64,000 nt of DNA from Trachythela sp. YZ-2020 (Eukaryota; Cnidaria; Anthozoa; Malacalcyonacea; Clavulariidae), in NCBI GenBank assembly GCA_016169945.1, contig JADLSH010000326.1, positions 868,001 to 932,000 of the forward strand, written 5' to 3'. Positions 43,800-58,008 of this stretch are shown in pieces (within the stretch, counting starts at the first letter, position 1; each line of letters begins with the position of its first letter). The notes beneath the pieces were generated by a model. The model was given only the letters and a program-made list of their open reading frames with translations. It made no database searches and was not told where the DNA came from. The position numbers and the translations under genes were made by a program.

Positions 43800-46500
43800 A
43801 AACATTCGTGTCTGTGCGTACATTAATTCACATATCCCGTATCCGCTCCATGATGACGACTTTGAAACATTATGGATTTATATTCTTCCATACAAGTTCA
43901 TTCGCGGTTTTTCGTGCCTGATAGTTTGTGTAGCATATATTCCTCCAAACTGTCACAAAAAATATTTTATTAAGCACCTAACTGCGAAACTCGATTCTGC
44001 ACTTGTATTATTCCGAACGCAGGTGTTTTTTTAGTTGGAGACTTTAACAGATGTCCAACTTCGTCCTTGTCACGAAATTTCAATTTGAAGCAAATTATCA
44101 AGCGACCTACTAGGAATGACGCCACACTTGATTTAATCCAAACAAAAATGTCAGATTTTTGCATGTGATCCTGTTTGCGTGACAGCACCTGTAGCCCGGA
44201 GTGACCACAATTCCGTGTTATGTACGCTACAAAACACTAATAAAGGAAAACAATTTAATAAAATACGTGTGAGGCGTGGAAAACCGGGTTAAAAAAACCT
44301 TTCTCTGAATGGTTAACGAAAGTGAATTGGGTGGAACTCTATCAAACTGAACAATGTGAAGAAAAATTGAATATTTTTCAAAATGTCATATTATCTGGTC
44401 TTGACTGTTTTCTACCTAAAAGAAAAGTTAAACTGCACGTTAAAGATAAACCTTGGGTAACCTCGAAATATAAATATCTTATAGTTAAAAGGCAGAGAAC
44501 TTTTTGCCAGAGTGATCGTGTCCTCTATCGAAATCTTCGTAATCGAGTTACCAAGAAGGAAATAAATTAAAAGCTAATTTTCTTAAATCTAAATTAGATG
44601 AATTGAAATTGGGCAAGAATAAAAAATGGTGGGATACAATAAAACAACTAGCTGCTTACCCTAGAAAGAAGTCTCCTTCGTCAATGGTAGTCAAAGGCCA
44701 GATAATTAGTGGGAAAGAACTTACTGAAACAATAAATGATGTGTTTGTTTCAGTTACCCAACATCTTGACCCTCTCTCCTTCGCAGAGGCTTGGATAAAA
44801 AAAAATTATAAAAGGATACGCTAATATTGGATAATAAATAAAAGAATGCGCTAGATGGTAATAAACAAAACGCGCTAAATGGTAATATAATAAGGAAACC
44901 GCTGAAAATCGCCCGCGGTTATCATACTCGATAGCGCGTTTTGTTTATTACCATCTAGCGCATTCTTTTATTTATTATCCCATATTAGCGTATCCTTTTA
45001 TAATTGTTTTTTATCCAAGCCTCTGCGAAGGAGAGAGATCTTGACCCATTACCTTCTTCTTCCGTTGATTTCCAAATCGAGAATATCTATAATGAGGTTT
45101 CCTCTGAATTTATAATAAGCGAAATCGAGGTATACCATAAATTATCCTCAGTTTCTACGTCAAAGTCACCTGGACGGGATGATATCCCTAACTGGGTGCT
45201 CACGATTAACGCAATGGTGTAAGCTCTATCAGTAGCATCTATTTTAAACGCCTCTATCCAACAATCATCGTTTCCTACCATATGGAAAAGGGCGGACGTT
45301 ATCCCTATCCAAAAGGTAAATCATCTAAAGGATGTTAAATCTGATTTACGCCCAATCTCCCTTACAGCTACCTTGGTTAAAATGTGTGAACAATTTATTG
45401 CTGACTGGTTGATCAGATCGATTAGCGACAAGATTGACAAGAGACAATTTGGCTCGTTAAAAGGATCATCAACAACCCATGCGTTGCTGAGTCTAATTCA
45501 TCATATCTTATGTAAAACAGATGGTTCGGGGAATGTAATAAGGGTCTTCCTACTTGATTTCGCGAAAGCGTTCGACCATATGGATCATGTTATAATTTTA
45601 AGTAAACTTGCTTCCATGGATGTTCCACAAGTTATAATAAATTGGATACGAAACTTTCTCACCAATCGAGAGCAACGTGTGAGAATAAGTACCCATGTAT
45701 CCGATTGGAAAAGTGTTAATGGAGGCGTGCCACAAGGGACAGTACTTGGACCACTCCTCTTTTTAGTCATGATAAATGACCTACTCGAGAGTTGGAATGA
45801 TGGTTGGAAGTATGTCGATGATACGAGTGTTAGTGAATGCGTCGAGCCTAACGGTATATCCAATCTACAGGAAATGGTCAATTATATTTCTACGTGGACA
45901 ATTAACAATAATATGAAGCTAAATATCTCCAAATGTAAGGAGCTTATAATAAATTTCAGTAAAGATAAGAAATTTTTCCCACCTTTAAAGGTAGCTGACA
46001 AAACAATCGATCGGGTGGGTTCTGCACGAATTTTGGGTACAACCCTTCAAATAAAGCAGTATGAAATGGAATATTCACGTGGAGAGTATTATACAGAAAG
46101 CCAGCAAAACGGCTGTAAATGTTGAGAATACTAAGAAGATCCAATGCGAAGATGGAAACATTGATAACTATTTACATTACAGTGATCAGGCCAATATTAG
46201 AATATGCCTGCCAGGCATGGCATTATAATATTCAAGATTATTTACGAGATGACATTGAGAGAGTCCAAAAACGAGTTTTAAAAATAATAGTACCTTCATG
46301 AAATTATAGTGACGCGTTAACCCTTACGAACCTCACTTCACTTCATGAACGCCGTGAAAAATTATGTGAACAATTCTTTCAGAAGAATAAGAATAGTGAC
46401 CACTTGATTGAACTATTCCCTGAACTTAAGTTAATAAACTACGAGGGTACAAAAAACTGTTCAAGTTGTTAAATTCAAATTCAAATTCAACTTTAAAAAA
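43800..46500 (+). pseudogene. CR1-like LINE, unit 1 (endonuclease + RT), inactive
   Basis: Endonuclease remnants: VCAYINSHIPYPL, YIPPNC, a G-D-F-N core broken by a frame change near 44030, then RSDHNSVLC. The RT shows SKSPGRDDIPNWVL, FLLDFAKAFDH, GGVPQGTVLGPLLFLVMIND, the catalytic WKYVDD, and RPILEYACQAWHYN. The 3' end has an AAATTC-type hexamer tail near 46470-46490. Damage includes TAA at 45220-45222 (shared by all three copies), a 265-bp foldback at 44773-45037 and a frame change near 46050. Coding-like frames from about 43277 may be remnants of a 5' ORF. Confidence 0.87.
44773..45037. mobile_element. Foldback element in LINE ORF (unit 1)
   Basis: Nearly perfect inverted arms of about 105 bp (left TCTCTCCTTCGCAGAGGCTT, right its inverse) around a short centre. 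Flanked by ATCTTGACCC at 44763-44772 and 45038-45047, a 10-bp target duplication. Removing the insert and one duplicate restores the LINE frame (HLDPLPSSSVDF). A 9-10 bp duplication fits Mutator-like elements; this assignment is tentative. Confidence 0.88.
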
Positions 46501-47093
46501 AAACAAAAAAAAAACATGTGTCACGCATGCGCAATTAATTGCGGTCACTTCATGTTACACTGTTAGTAGCCTTTGTGCGGCAAATGTGTGTCAAAAGGTC
46601 TAAATATGCACGAATAGACATAACCATTTGAGGGTCTAAAATTTTAATTTCATTTCACAATTTTTCCACGTTAAAACCTCTTAGTATGGGCATTTGTTTG
46701 CTTAACACACATAGCAATAATCCATAGTAAAGTTTCAATGCTAACGTTAACCTTAAAGAGATTTTAATCATCGGCATTCCTCAATTTATTGGACATATAT
46801 GTTTTAACTTCAGCGGCAATCTAATCCGTACAATATCTATTATACAGTAAGCGCATTATTTCGTATAAATAATAACAAGGGAAAGGCCCTGTTGCTAAGG
46901 TGTCAAGCACGAAAACGAGGTTATACCAAAGGTAGTCCAGGAACCCAGTGTATTATGTTTCTCGCCATTTAAACTTACATGTTTAAATCATGATCATTTA
47001 TCATCTTGTTCCAGTTTTGTAAAGAGCTGAGTGTTGTGATGCCAACTTGTCTGATATTGAACGAAACTATAGTGCAAATGTTTCTGTCATCTA

Positions 47094-47366
47094 CAATCTT
47101 GGACATAACTGGTTGAGACTACATTTCCCTCTATGCAAAATTCGCATAGCCCTTATAGTAATTTCCCCATAAAATCATATGCGCTTCTTAAGTTGCCCAC
47201 TCCCCCAACTCAATGTTGAGTTTGTGTATTGATAAATTGTCAAAAGTTGTTTCGGGGTTGTTCACAACATTGAACTGGGGGAAAGGGGGTCACGAAAATT
47301 GTTTTGTCACTGTACATTAACTTTGCAATAGTGCAAGTTATGGTCTCAAGGGTTATGTCCAAGATT
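47094..47366. mobile_element. Harbinger-like MITE (unit 2)
   Basis: Ends CAATCTTGGACATAAC and GTTATGTCCAAGATT, with an inner inverted pair around CTCAATGTTGAG / ACAACATTGAAC. Flanked by CTA at 47091-47093 and 47367-47369. Unit 1 has the empty site (TGTCATCTATGTTCC near 36912), supporting a 3-bp duplication as in PIF/Harbinger elements. Confidence 0.75.
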
Positions 47367-49731
47367 CTAGGCTCCAATGACATCTTCAGATGTTCCTTTT
47401 CAGTAATGGATAAAAGAGATCTATTATCAAGTTCGACAAAATTGTGGTTTTGATCTTTATGTAAAGTCGAAATTCAAAGATAAGAAAGAAATATTTCAGA
47501 TAAGAAATATTGTATGAGAAACTGATTAATAATAGTCGCGGTTATCACCAATGTTCTGCTTGGACAACTGACACGAAACATTGTGTCACTGTTATACAGT
47601 ACTTTTTGTTTTGTGGAAACACGGAGTATATTTATTTGGCAAAACTTTCGATCTATAAGCACGGATCGTTGTGTCGGAGCTAGTGCATGATCAAGAAAAG
47701 CCAGGAGAAAATGTATTTGAGAATGAAAGTATGAGTACATTTTTTGTGAAGCGCACAATTAATCATAGACGTAAGTAATGTAATTCAATTTGATTCCTAT
47801 AGAGTGAAAAGTACTTTAATTATCGCCATTCCTCAGTTTTCGGATAAATAATCGCGCAAGTCTACAATGTTAATGCGAACATTTCTGGGGCCTACAAACC
47901 AAATCAAATTTTATATTTGTCACCGTTCTCACTTTAAACGTCTATATATGTAATTTCAATTTCATCGACCATCGCCACATAATACATACATAATCAATAG
48001 TCCTTTATTGGACAAATGCCTCAACAATCTACATCAGAATTTCTCGCTCTGTCATCTTGGGAAATTATCCAATTATATACCATAACCGTTCCTCGAGCGC
48101 TTTCCTTGTTCCTCAAAATACGTACCTTCGGCCTGAAATAATTAGTAAATAATGACTGCTTTCTTGCGATGATATTGATTGAACGTCCAAATATGTCGAT
48201 CAAGTAGCTGAACATTTAGTGCTAGGAGTTTCTACCGCAAGGAGAGTAGTGCCTGAAACTCGGCGTTCCCAGTACATAGATCGTGTAAAAGACTAGGCAC
48301 ACATCTTACGTGCTTTTAGATGGACCGATAACTCCACAAGCGAGCACTGCTTTCCTCTGGAATAAGCTTAAAACGGTCATGGCGGCCTTGACAAAACTTT
48401 GAAGAGGGAAATATATACATTTTACATGCATTGTTTTCGAAAATATACAAGTTAATCTAGAGAAGATTGAGCAAGATAATGTGACTGAAGTAAAATTTCA
48501 ATATATTTTTCTGTTCATTATTTTTGATAATTGGAATTTGCAAATTAGAGTGGACATCCATCTATTTCGTTTGCTAACTGGAATTTGCGCAAGATATCCA
48601 AACCGACCCAAGGAAACGGAGATTCGCAAGAATATATAGTTCGCGCAAAAGATTCGGCAAGACTGACCTCTAGAGAATGTGTCAAGAATAGGGTACTGCC
48701 GAACGCACAGTAATCAATCTACCATACATGATCAGGTTAATCATTGAGACGTAGTTTAAAGAATACTGTTAATTTTAGCAAGACAAAAATAGCGAACAAA
48801 CGTAAAATTGTCTTACCGTGTTTTGCACGAGATGCTGCAGCTATCTAAATATTGTGGTAATTTGGTGATTTAGAGTCTGAAAACGTCTGAAACGGAAGAG
48901 ACGTAAGTATTTACGTAAGTATTTACGTATTTTCCAGGGATCATTTGGTAGAGCTATTTAGTAATATTTTGAGATCATAGTTTGGAAGTCGAAAGCTATA
49001 AACCGAACTTTAAGCATTATACCAATCAGTTTAATCACACATCAGTTTAATCACTTGCCTAACAATGCCTTTTCGGAGAACAGAGATACTAAGCCGTTAT
49101 TTTCAATATTGTACGAAGCCAATGGGAGAAAAGTTGCATTACAAGTTGCCGCATTTAATCACCGTTAGTGCAAACACAATTCACGCATTCTTGTGAGCCG
49201 CTGACGGAAGCGCTATATAAGAGTCACAAAGTCAATATTAATCTAAAATGAGACAAGAACACAAGTCATCGAGAAAAACAATCTGCTGTTTTCATTTATT
49301 TATTGTACATACAACTATGAGCAATACATCTAGTCCCAAGGAATATTCGTTTTCTAGTTAATACGATATTGCACTAATACAATACTACATGATTTTGTCT
49401 AATCATCTGTTGATTGTTCAGATATACCAAATATGACGTTAACGACAAACAGATCCTGTTGGTAGGCAGGTACATTTGAGACTGAAATAGAAAAAATAGA
49501 TTGATAATGTAGGTGGAACCCATGGAGTGACTTTGAACACGCTGACGATATCAAGTCGTTGGGGTGTATTCGGATATAGTCATCATCGAAATTTTTAGAT
49601 TTAGAAACCCGACAGCGTATTTTTTTCGCCTTTTCTAGAAGTGCAGCATGCACCTACATGGTTGGAAGCAGACCAAACTGTTATACGTACAAGTATTTTA
49701 AATACCCTACCCTCAACATACAATAGCAGGC

Positions 49732-50856
49732 TTAATTCAGCGGTAAAGGACAGATCTGCCACATGTGGCTCCCTTGGTAACCGAGGGGAAGTACATGCCA
49801 ATCTCGTAAGCTTTTCAGTAATAAGTGAAAACTCAAATCTGTAGACTTGTATGAGGTATGATAATTTATACAAAATATTATTTACGGGAAGACAACAATC
49901 TTTGAAAATGATCTCTATGAAAGTAACTTCATAAATATATTGGAGAGAGCTTACCATTGAGTTGTTCTCGGTGGGCACGATCTTCCATTCAAGCACCCAT
50001 TGTTTCTTCGCTCCAGCTCATGCGTTCTAGGATAAATATCGAATTATATTAGTTTCAACTGTTCCGATGAAAAACCTTACTCTTCTTAAGCTTTGTCATA
50101 TTAATCCTACCGCGTGTCCTTAATTTCAAGACTGGATGACCAGTTCAAAAAAAATATTGAAAAATTTCTCTGTTGTTTTCTATATTCAAAGATTACATGA
50201 CGCCATTTTGAAGCTGAAGTCAGATTGACCTTTGCCCCTGACGTGTATTTTAAACCAATCAAAATGCTTTAAAAAGCTTTCGGCACTGGATATCAAATTC
50301 AGAGGTGAAAAGCAAAATTTTCGAGCAATCAAAACGCTTCAAAATGTTTTCAGAGGTGGACATCAAATTCAGAAGTAAAAAAATAAATTTTAGACCAATA
50401 AAAATGCTCCAAATGTTTTGGACATCGAATTCAAGAGGTAGAAAGAAATGCATGGCAGCGGGTAGGTGACCAATCAGAACAGTATACGGAACACATTTAT
50501 GGGGCAACATGCATACTTTTCTGGATTTGCATTTAGCAAGTTAGCGACATCGCCGCGTACAGAAATGTACATATTAGCGACAAACGGTTGAAAGTAAAAT
50601 GCCGCTTCTTAACCTTCCAGTCCTATTATGTCTGCCAAGAAAATAGTTTTCTATCGTAAGTTGTGTGTATAGTGTAAGCCTATATATGTCATCAATTCAG
50701 TCTTTGAACTGTACTTATGCAAATATGATAAATGCTCACTTATTTATCCCACAAGGCGATTTATAACACATTTTACCTGACAAAGCCATGGTAAGGTTGT
50801 GACGCTACCAGAGACACAAACAATACTAATACTGTAACGATCAATAGAGTTCTCAT
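49732..50856 (-). CDS. Candidate secreted peptide gene B (unit 2)
   Basis: Second copy of the unit-1 gene. The signal-peptide exon starts at 50856, with conservative changes in the leader (Ala to Thr, Ala to Val), a silent change in the cysteine exon and a Gly to Ser change in the last exon. All exons remain open and the stop is conserved. Absent from unit 3. Confidence 0.38.
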
Positions 50857-51165
50857 TCTATATAAGAATTGAAAACGTGAAATAATTAATTTTATAATAT
50901 TTGCAGCATATCTTTCAATCCCCAGAAGGTTTTTCTTCGAATATGGTTAATCAAAACACGTTGAATTTTGATAGAATATAGCTAGTTATAGGTATAATTT
51001 AAGCAAAAGTTGCGGTAAGGAAGTTTACTTGTACATGTAGCTGCTAGGTGAACTATATATCAAGTATGACGCTCAAATTTGATGCAGTCCTTGGTTTGCT
51101 TTATTTAAGCGAAGTTCTGTTTACACGAGTATCACCGATAATCAAGCATACTACCCTACCCATAC

Positions 51166-51666
51166 CTATAGTAACATGCTTGCCTCAGCGATAAGAAGCA
51201 TCACGCCAACCGAATTTTCCACCTGTGCCTCACATGCAAGACTTTTATACAACCAGTTACTGCAGATAATATGCTTAATGGATAACTAGTTAATGATAGA
51301 ATAAATTCACTGTTCTATAATGATTAAGCTTTTAGCTTTGTTGTATATTGTGTATATACTTACATGACGCAGTAATTATTTTCTCCACAAGTATATCTGA
51401 ATTTGATTTTCTCTGTCAGACAGCCTTTCCAAACTAGCTATGAATGATATATATCAAGCAGTATTTATATATTATATACTCGCTGCAAATTGATAATGAT
51501 AAACTGTATACTTGACCATCAATTCATGCGTGAATGCCATGCAGACAAGCGATTCAATTGTTAATCTCTCATCACCACTTGTTGATGCTGCTTTCACTTC
51601 ACCTGCCACAAAAAGCGCGGCACTTAATATCAAAACCCCAAGATCTAGACGTATTGAAGTTTTCAT
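51166..51666 (-). CDS. Candidate secreted peptide gene A (unit 2)
   Basis: Copy of the unit-1 gene with the same splice sites and TAG (51166-51168). Differences seen: Val to Ile in the cysteine exon (EKIKF) and Val to Met in the last exon. The signal peptide is identical. Absent from unit 3. Confidence 0.36.
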
Positions 51667-53149
51667 GGATGCTTGAACAGCGGTGAATGATTGTGTAAAT
51701 AATAGAGTTCCGTTTGACTGTCTCTATGGCTCAGTAGACTTGCTCCAAGACTCTCTTCTATTTTCTTACTGTATCGATCCACAATAGTTTAAATAACATG
51801 ACGAAGCAGCAATCCTGGCCAAAAACATCAGCAACGCCCTCCAAAACAATGTTGGAATGGCTAGAATTTCTTTAACTGTTTTCTTGGATCATAATCAACA
51901 TTGAGTTTAACGCACAGTAATCAATCTACCATACATGATCAGGTTAATCATTGAGACGTAGTTTAAGAATGCTGTTAATTTTAGCAAGACAAGTCGATTT
52001 TTAATAAGACCAATTTTGCAAACACTTGTCAAGTAGCCGGCATGAAGACGCTTAATGTTTTTCCGGTGATTAACTTGTGTTAGCGTATTCTCGTGTAAAA
52101 TAAGACTGGCAACATTTGTTTTAAAAATGAAGCCGTAAGTCGACCATTAATAGCGAACAAACTGAAATTGTTCTACAGTGTTTTGCACGAGGTGCAGCAT
52201 CTATCGAAATATTGTGGTAATTTGGTGATTTAGAGTCTGAAAACGTCTGAAACGGAAGAGACATAAATACATGCATTTCCAGGGATCATTTGGTAGAGCT
52301 ATTTAGTAATATTTTGAGATCATTTTCGGAAGACGAAAGCTATAAACCGTACGCATTATGCTAAGCCACTCACATATCAGTTTAATCACTTGCCTAACAA
52401 TACCTTTTCGGAGGAGAGAGATACTAAGCCGTTATTTTCAATATTGTACTAAGCCAATGGGAGAAAAGTTGCATTACAAGTTGCCGCATTTAATCACCGT
52501 TAGTGCAAACACGTTTCACGCATTCTTGTGAGCCGCTGACGGAAACGCTATAAGAGTCACAAAGTCAATATTAATCTATTAATCTTGACGCACAAACTGC
52601 ATGGAAAATTCCGGAACATAATTAGTATTAAATATTGAACTTATTGAAATTGCTAATGATACATTGTATGTTGATTTATTTTGTTGTAAAAACGTTGAGA
52701 TTACAATGCTGCGAATTGAGCACTACACTTCCAGTCACGATGTGGTCTAAATGCTGCAGCAATTCACCCCTTCACCTTTTGAAATTAAATGTCATTACGC
52801 ATGTGACAGGTACACACTGGCTGCTTGGTGTTCACTTACAGTCGTGGGGTTTAGAATTGTATTTAAATTGAACTTAACATAACTCACAATGAGGTTAAAG
52901 CCATGATGCTACAGAGATTACACGTAGCCCGGGCCTTTCGCCGTGGGCTGACGTCTTTAAAAATTCTCGTGTTTTCTGTTTTCTTCGATTTGGGTGTCAA
53001 CAAATTTGAAATATTCTGGTGTGCATCTACAGATAATTGTGCATTTTCAGTTACGTATTTGTGTTTCATTGGACAATAATCTATCAGGGGGATCACCTGA
53101 GGATAACTTAGGATAAGTCCCACGGGCTTCAAGTGTCCGAAGTCACTTC

Positions 53150-55836
53150 AAGTGTCGAAACATTCGTGTCTGTGCGTACATTAATTCACATATCCCGTAT
53201 CCGCTCCATGATGACGACTTTGAAACATTATGGATTTATATTCTTCCATACAAGTTCATTCGCGGTTTTTCGTGCCTGATAGTTTGTGTAGCATATATTC
53301 CTCCAAACTGTCACAATGCTGTTTATTAAGCACCAAACTGCGAAACTCGATTCTGCACTTGTATTATTCCGAACGCAGGTGTTTTTTTAGTTGGAGACTT
53401 TAACAGATGTCCAACTTCGTCCTTGTCACGAAATTTCAATTTGAAGCAAATTGTCAAGCGACCTACTAGGAATGACGCCACACTTGATTTAATCCAAACA
53501 AAAATGTCAGATTTTTGCATGTGATCCTGTTTGCGTGACAGCACCTGTAGCCCGGAGTGACCACAATTCCGTGTTATGTACGCTACAAAACACTAATAAA
53601 GGAAAACAATTTAATAAAATACGTGTGAGGCGTGGAAAACCGGGTTAAAAAAACCTTTCTCTGAATGGTTAACGAAAGTGAATTGGGTGGAACTCTATCA
53701 AACTGAACAATGTGAAGAAAAATTGAATATTTTTCAAAATGTCATATTATCTGGTCTTGACTGTTTTCTACCTAAAAGAAAAGTTAAACTGCACGTTAAA
53801 GATAAACCTTGGGTAACCTCGAAATATAAATATCTTATAGTTAAAAGGCAGAGAGCTTTTTGCCAGAGTGATCGTGTCCTCTATCGAAATCTTCGTAATC
53901 GAGTTACCAAGAAGGAAATAAATTAAAAGCTAATTTTCTTAAATCTAAATTAGATGAATTGAAATTGGGCAAGAATAAAAAATGGTGGGATACAATAAAA
54001 CAACTAGCTGCTTACCCTAGAAAGAAGTCTCCTTCGTCAATGGTAGTCAATGGCCAGATAATTAGTGGGAAAGAACTTACTGAAACAATAAATGATGTGT
54101 TTGTTTCAGTTACCCAACATCTTGACCCTCTCTCCTTCGCAGAGGCTTGGATAAAAAAAAATTATAAAAGGATACGCTAATATTGGATAATAAATAAAAG
54201 AATGCGCTAGATGGTAATAAACAAAACGCGCTAAATGGTAATATAATAAGGAAACCGCTGAAAATCGCCCGCGGTTATCATACTCGATAGCGCGTTTTGT
54301 TTATTACCATCTAGCGCATTCTTTTATTTATTATCCCATATTAGCGTATCCTTTTATAATTGTTTTTTATCCAAGCCTCTGTGATGGAGAGAGATCTTGA
54401 CCCATTACCTTCTTCTTCCGTTGATTTCCAAATCGAGAATATCTATAATGAGGTTTCCTCTGAATTTATAATAAGCGAAATCGAGGTATACCATAAATTA
54501 TCCTCAGTTTCTACGTCAAAGTCACCTGGACGGGATGATATTCCTAACTGGGTGCTCAAGATTAACGCAATGGTGTAAGCTCTATCAGTAGCATCTATTT
54601 TAAACGCCTCTATCCAACAATCATCGTCTCCTACCATATGGAAAAGGGCGGACGTTATCCCTATCCAAAAGGTAAATCATCTAAAGGATGTTAAATCTGA
54701 TTTACGCCCAATCTCCCTTACAGCTACCTTGGTTAAAATGTGTGAACAATTTATTGCTGACTGGTTGATCAGATCGATTAGCGACAAGATTGACAAGAGA
54801 CAATTTGTTTCGTTAAAAGGATCATCAACAACCCATGCGTTGCTGAGTCTAATTCATCATATCTTATGTAAAACAGATGGTTCGGGGAATGTAATAAAGG
54901 TCTTCCTACTTGATTTTGCGAAAGCGTTCGACCATATTGATCATGTTATACTTTTAAGTAAACTTGCTTCCATGGATGTTCCACAAGTTAAAATAAATTG
55001 GATACGTAACTTTCTCACCAATCGAGAGCAACGTGTGAGAATGTATCCGATTGGAAAAGAGTTAATGGAGGCGTGCCACAAGGGACAGTACTTGGACCAC
55101 TCCTCTTTTTAGTCATGATAAATGACCTACTCGAGAGTTGGAATGATGGTTGGAAGTATGTCGATGATACGAGTGTTAGTGAATGCCTCGAGCCTAACGG
55201 TATATCCAATCTACAGGAAATGGTCAATTATATTTCTGCGTGGACAGTCAACAATAATATGAAGCTAAATATCTCCAAATGTAAGGAGCTTATAATAAAT
55301 TTCAGTAAAGATAAGAAATTTTTCCCACCTTTAAAGGTAGCTGACAAAACAATCGATCGGGTGGATTCTGCACGAATTTTGGGTACAACACTTCAAAGCA
55401 ATATGAAATGGAATATTCACGTGTAGAGTATTATGCGGAAAGCCAGTAAACGGCTGTAAATGTTGAGAATACTAAGAAGATCCAAAGCGAAAATGGAAAC
55501 ATTGATAACTATTTACATTACAGTGATCAGGCCAATATTAGAATATGCCTGCCAGGCATGGCATTATAATATTCAAGATTATTTACGAGATGACATTGAG
55601 AGAGTCCAAAAACGAGTTTTAAAAATAATAGTACCTTCATGAAATTATAGTGAAGCGTTAACCCTTACGAACCTCACTTCACTTCATGAACGCCGTGAAA
55701 AATTATGTGAACAATTCTTTCAGAAGAATAAGAATAGTGACCACTTGATTGAACTATTCCCTGAACTTAAGTTAATAAACTACGAGGTTACAAAAAACTG
55801 TTCAAGTTGTTAAATTCAAATTCAAATTCAAATTAA
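53150..55836 (+). pseudogene. CR1-like LINE, unit 2, inactive
   Basis: Copy of the unit-1 LINE with the same endonuclease and RT motifs, the same foldback (54129-54393) and the same internal TAA (54576-54578). Private damage: a small deletion near 55040 that shifts frame just before GGVPQG, and a premature stop in IHV* near 55424. Confidence 0.86.
54129..54393. mobile_element. Foldback element in LINE ORF (unit 2)
   Basis: Same insertion as in unit 1, with target duplications at 54119-54128 and 54394-54403. The right arm has a private GTGATGG in place of GCGAAGG. Confidence 0.87.
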
Positions 55837-56386
55837 AATCACTTCATGTTACACTGTTAGTAGCCTTTGTGCGGCAAATGTGTGTCAAAAGGTCTAAATA
55901 TGCACGAATAGACATAACCATTTGAGGGTCTAAAATTTTAATTTCATTTCACAATTTTTCCACGTTAAAACCTCTTAGTATGGGCATTTGTTTGCTTAAC
56001 ACACATAGGAATAATCCATAGTAAAGTTTCAATGCTAACGTTAACCTTAAAGGCATTTTAATCATCGGCATTCCTCAATTTATTGGACATATATGTTTTA
56101 ACTTCAGCAATCTAATCCGTATACAATATCTATTATACAGTAACCGCATTATTTCGTATAAATAATAACAAGGGAAAGGCCCTGTTGCTAAGGTGTCAAG
56201 CACGAAAACGAGGTTATACCAAAGGTAGTCCAGGAACCCAGTGTATTATGTTTCTCGCCATTTAAACTTACATGTTTAAATCATGATCATTTATCATCTT
56301 GTTCCAGTTTTGTAAAGAGCTGAGTGTTGTGATGCCAACATGTCTGATATTGAACGAAACTATAGTGCAAATGTTTCTGTCATCTA

Positions 56387-56660
56387 CAATCTTGGACATA
56401 ACTGGTTGAGACTACATTTCCCTCTATGCAAAATTCGCATAGCCCTTATAGTAATTTCCCTATAAAATCATATTGCGCTTCTTAAGCCGCCCACTCCCCC
56501 AACTCAATGTTGAGTTTGTGTATTGATAAATTGTCAAAAGTTGTTTCGGGGTTGTTCACAACATTGAACTGGGGGAAAGGGGGTCACGAAAATTGTTTTG
56601 TCACTGTACATTAACTTTGCAATAGTGCAAGTTATGGTCTCAAGGGTTATGTCCAAGATT
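56387..56660. mobile_element. Harbinger-like MITE (unit 3)
   Basis: Copy of the unit-2 MITE at the same site, with CTA on both sides (56384-56386 and 56661-56663). Confidence 0.75.
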
Positions 56661-58008
56661 CTAGGCTCCAATGACATCTTCAGATGTTCCTTTTCAGTAA
56701 TGGATAAAAGAGATCTATTATCAAGTTCGACAAAATTGTGGTTTTGATCTTTATGTAAAGTCGAAATTCAGAGATAAGAAAGAAATATTTCAGATAAGAA
56801 ATATTGTATGAGAAACTGATTAATAATAGTCGCGGTTATCACCAATGTTCTGCTTGGACAACTGACACGAAACATTGTGTCACTGTTATACAGTACTTTT
56901 TGTTTTGTGGAAACACCGAGTATATTTATTTGGCAAAACTTTCGATCTATAAGCACGGATCGTTGTGTCGGAGCTAGTGCATGATCAAGAAAAGCCGGGA
57001 GAAAATCTATTTGAGAATGAAAGTATGAGTACATTTTTTGTGAAGCGCACAATTAATCATAGGCGTAAGTAATGTAATTCAATTTGATTCCTATAGAGTG
57101 AAAAGTACTTTAATTATCGCCATTCCTCAGTTTTCGGATAAATAATCGCGCAAGTCTACAATGTTAATGCGAACATTTCTGGGGTCTACAAACCAAATCA
57201 AATTTTATATTTGTCACCGTTCTCACTTTAAACGTCTATATATGTAATTTCAATTTCATCGACCATCGCCACATAATACATACATAATCAATAGTCCTTT
57301 ATTGGACAAATGCCTCAACAATCTACATCAGCATTTCTCGCTCTGTCATCTTGGGAAATTATCCAATTATATACCATAACCGTTCCTCGAGCGCTTTCCT
57401 TGTTCCTCAAAATACGTACCTTCGGCCTGAAATAATTAGTAAATAATGACTGCTTTCTTGCGATGATATTGATTGAACGTCCAAATATGTCGATCAAGTA
57501 CCTGAACATTTAGTGCTAGGAGTTTCTACCGCAAGGAGAGTAGTGCCTGAAACTCGGCGTTCCCAGTACATAGATCGTGTAAAAGACTAGGCACACATCT
57601 TACGTGCTTTTAGATGGACCGATAACTCCACAAGCGAGCACTGCTTTCCTCTGGAATAAGCTTAAAACGGTCATGGCGGCCTTGACAAAACTTTGAAGAG
57701 GAAAATATATACATTTTACATGCATTGTTTTCGAAAATATACAAGTTAATCTAGAGAAGATTGAGCAAGATAATGTGACTGAAGTACAATTTCAATATAT
57801 TTTTCTGTTCATTACTTTTGATAATTGGAATTTGCAAATTAGAGTGGACATCCATCTATTTCGTTTGCTAACTGGAATTTGCGCAAGATATCCAAACCGA
57901 CCCAAGGAAACGGAGATTCGCAAGAATATATAGTTCGCGCAAAAGATTCGGCAAGACTGACCTCTAGAGAATTTGCAAGGAGTGTCAAGAATAGGGTACT
58001 GCCGAACG

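Noticed and set aside
44820..45000. Hairpin in the LINE as a structured RNA gene
   Set aside because: The 10-bp target duplication and restored LINE frame show that it is an inserted foldback element.
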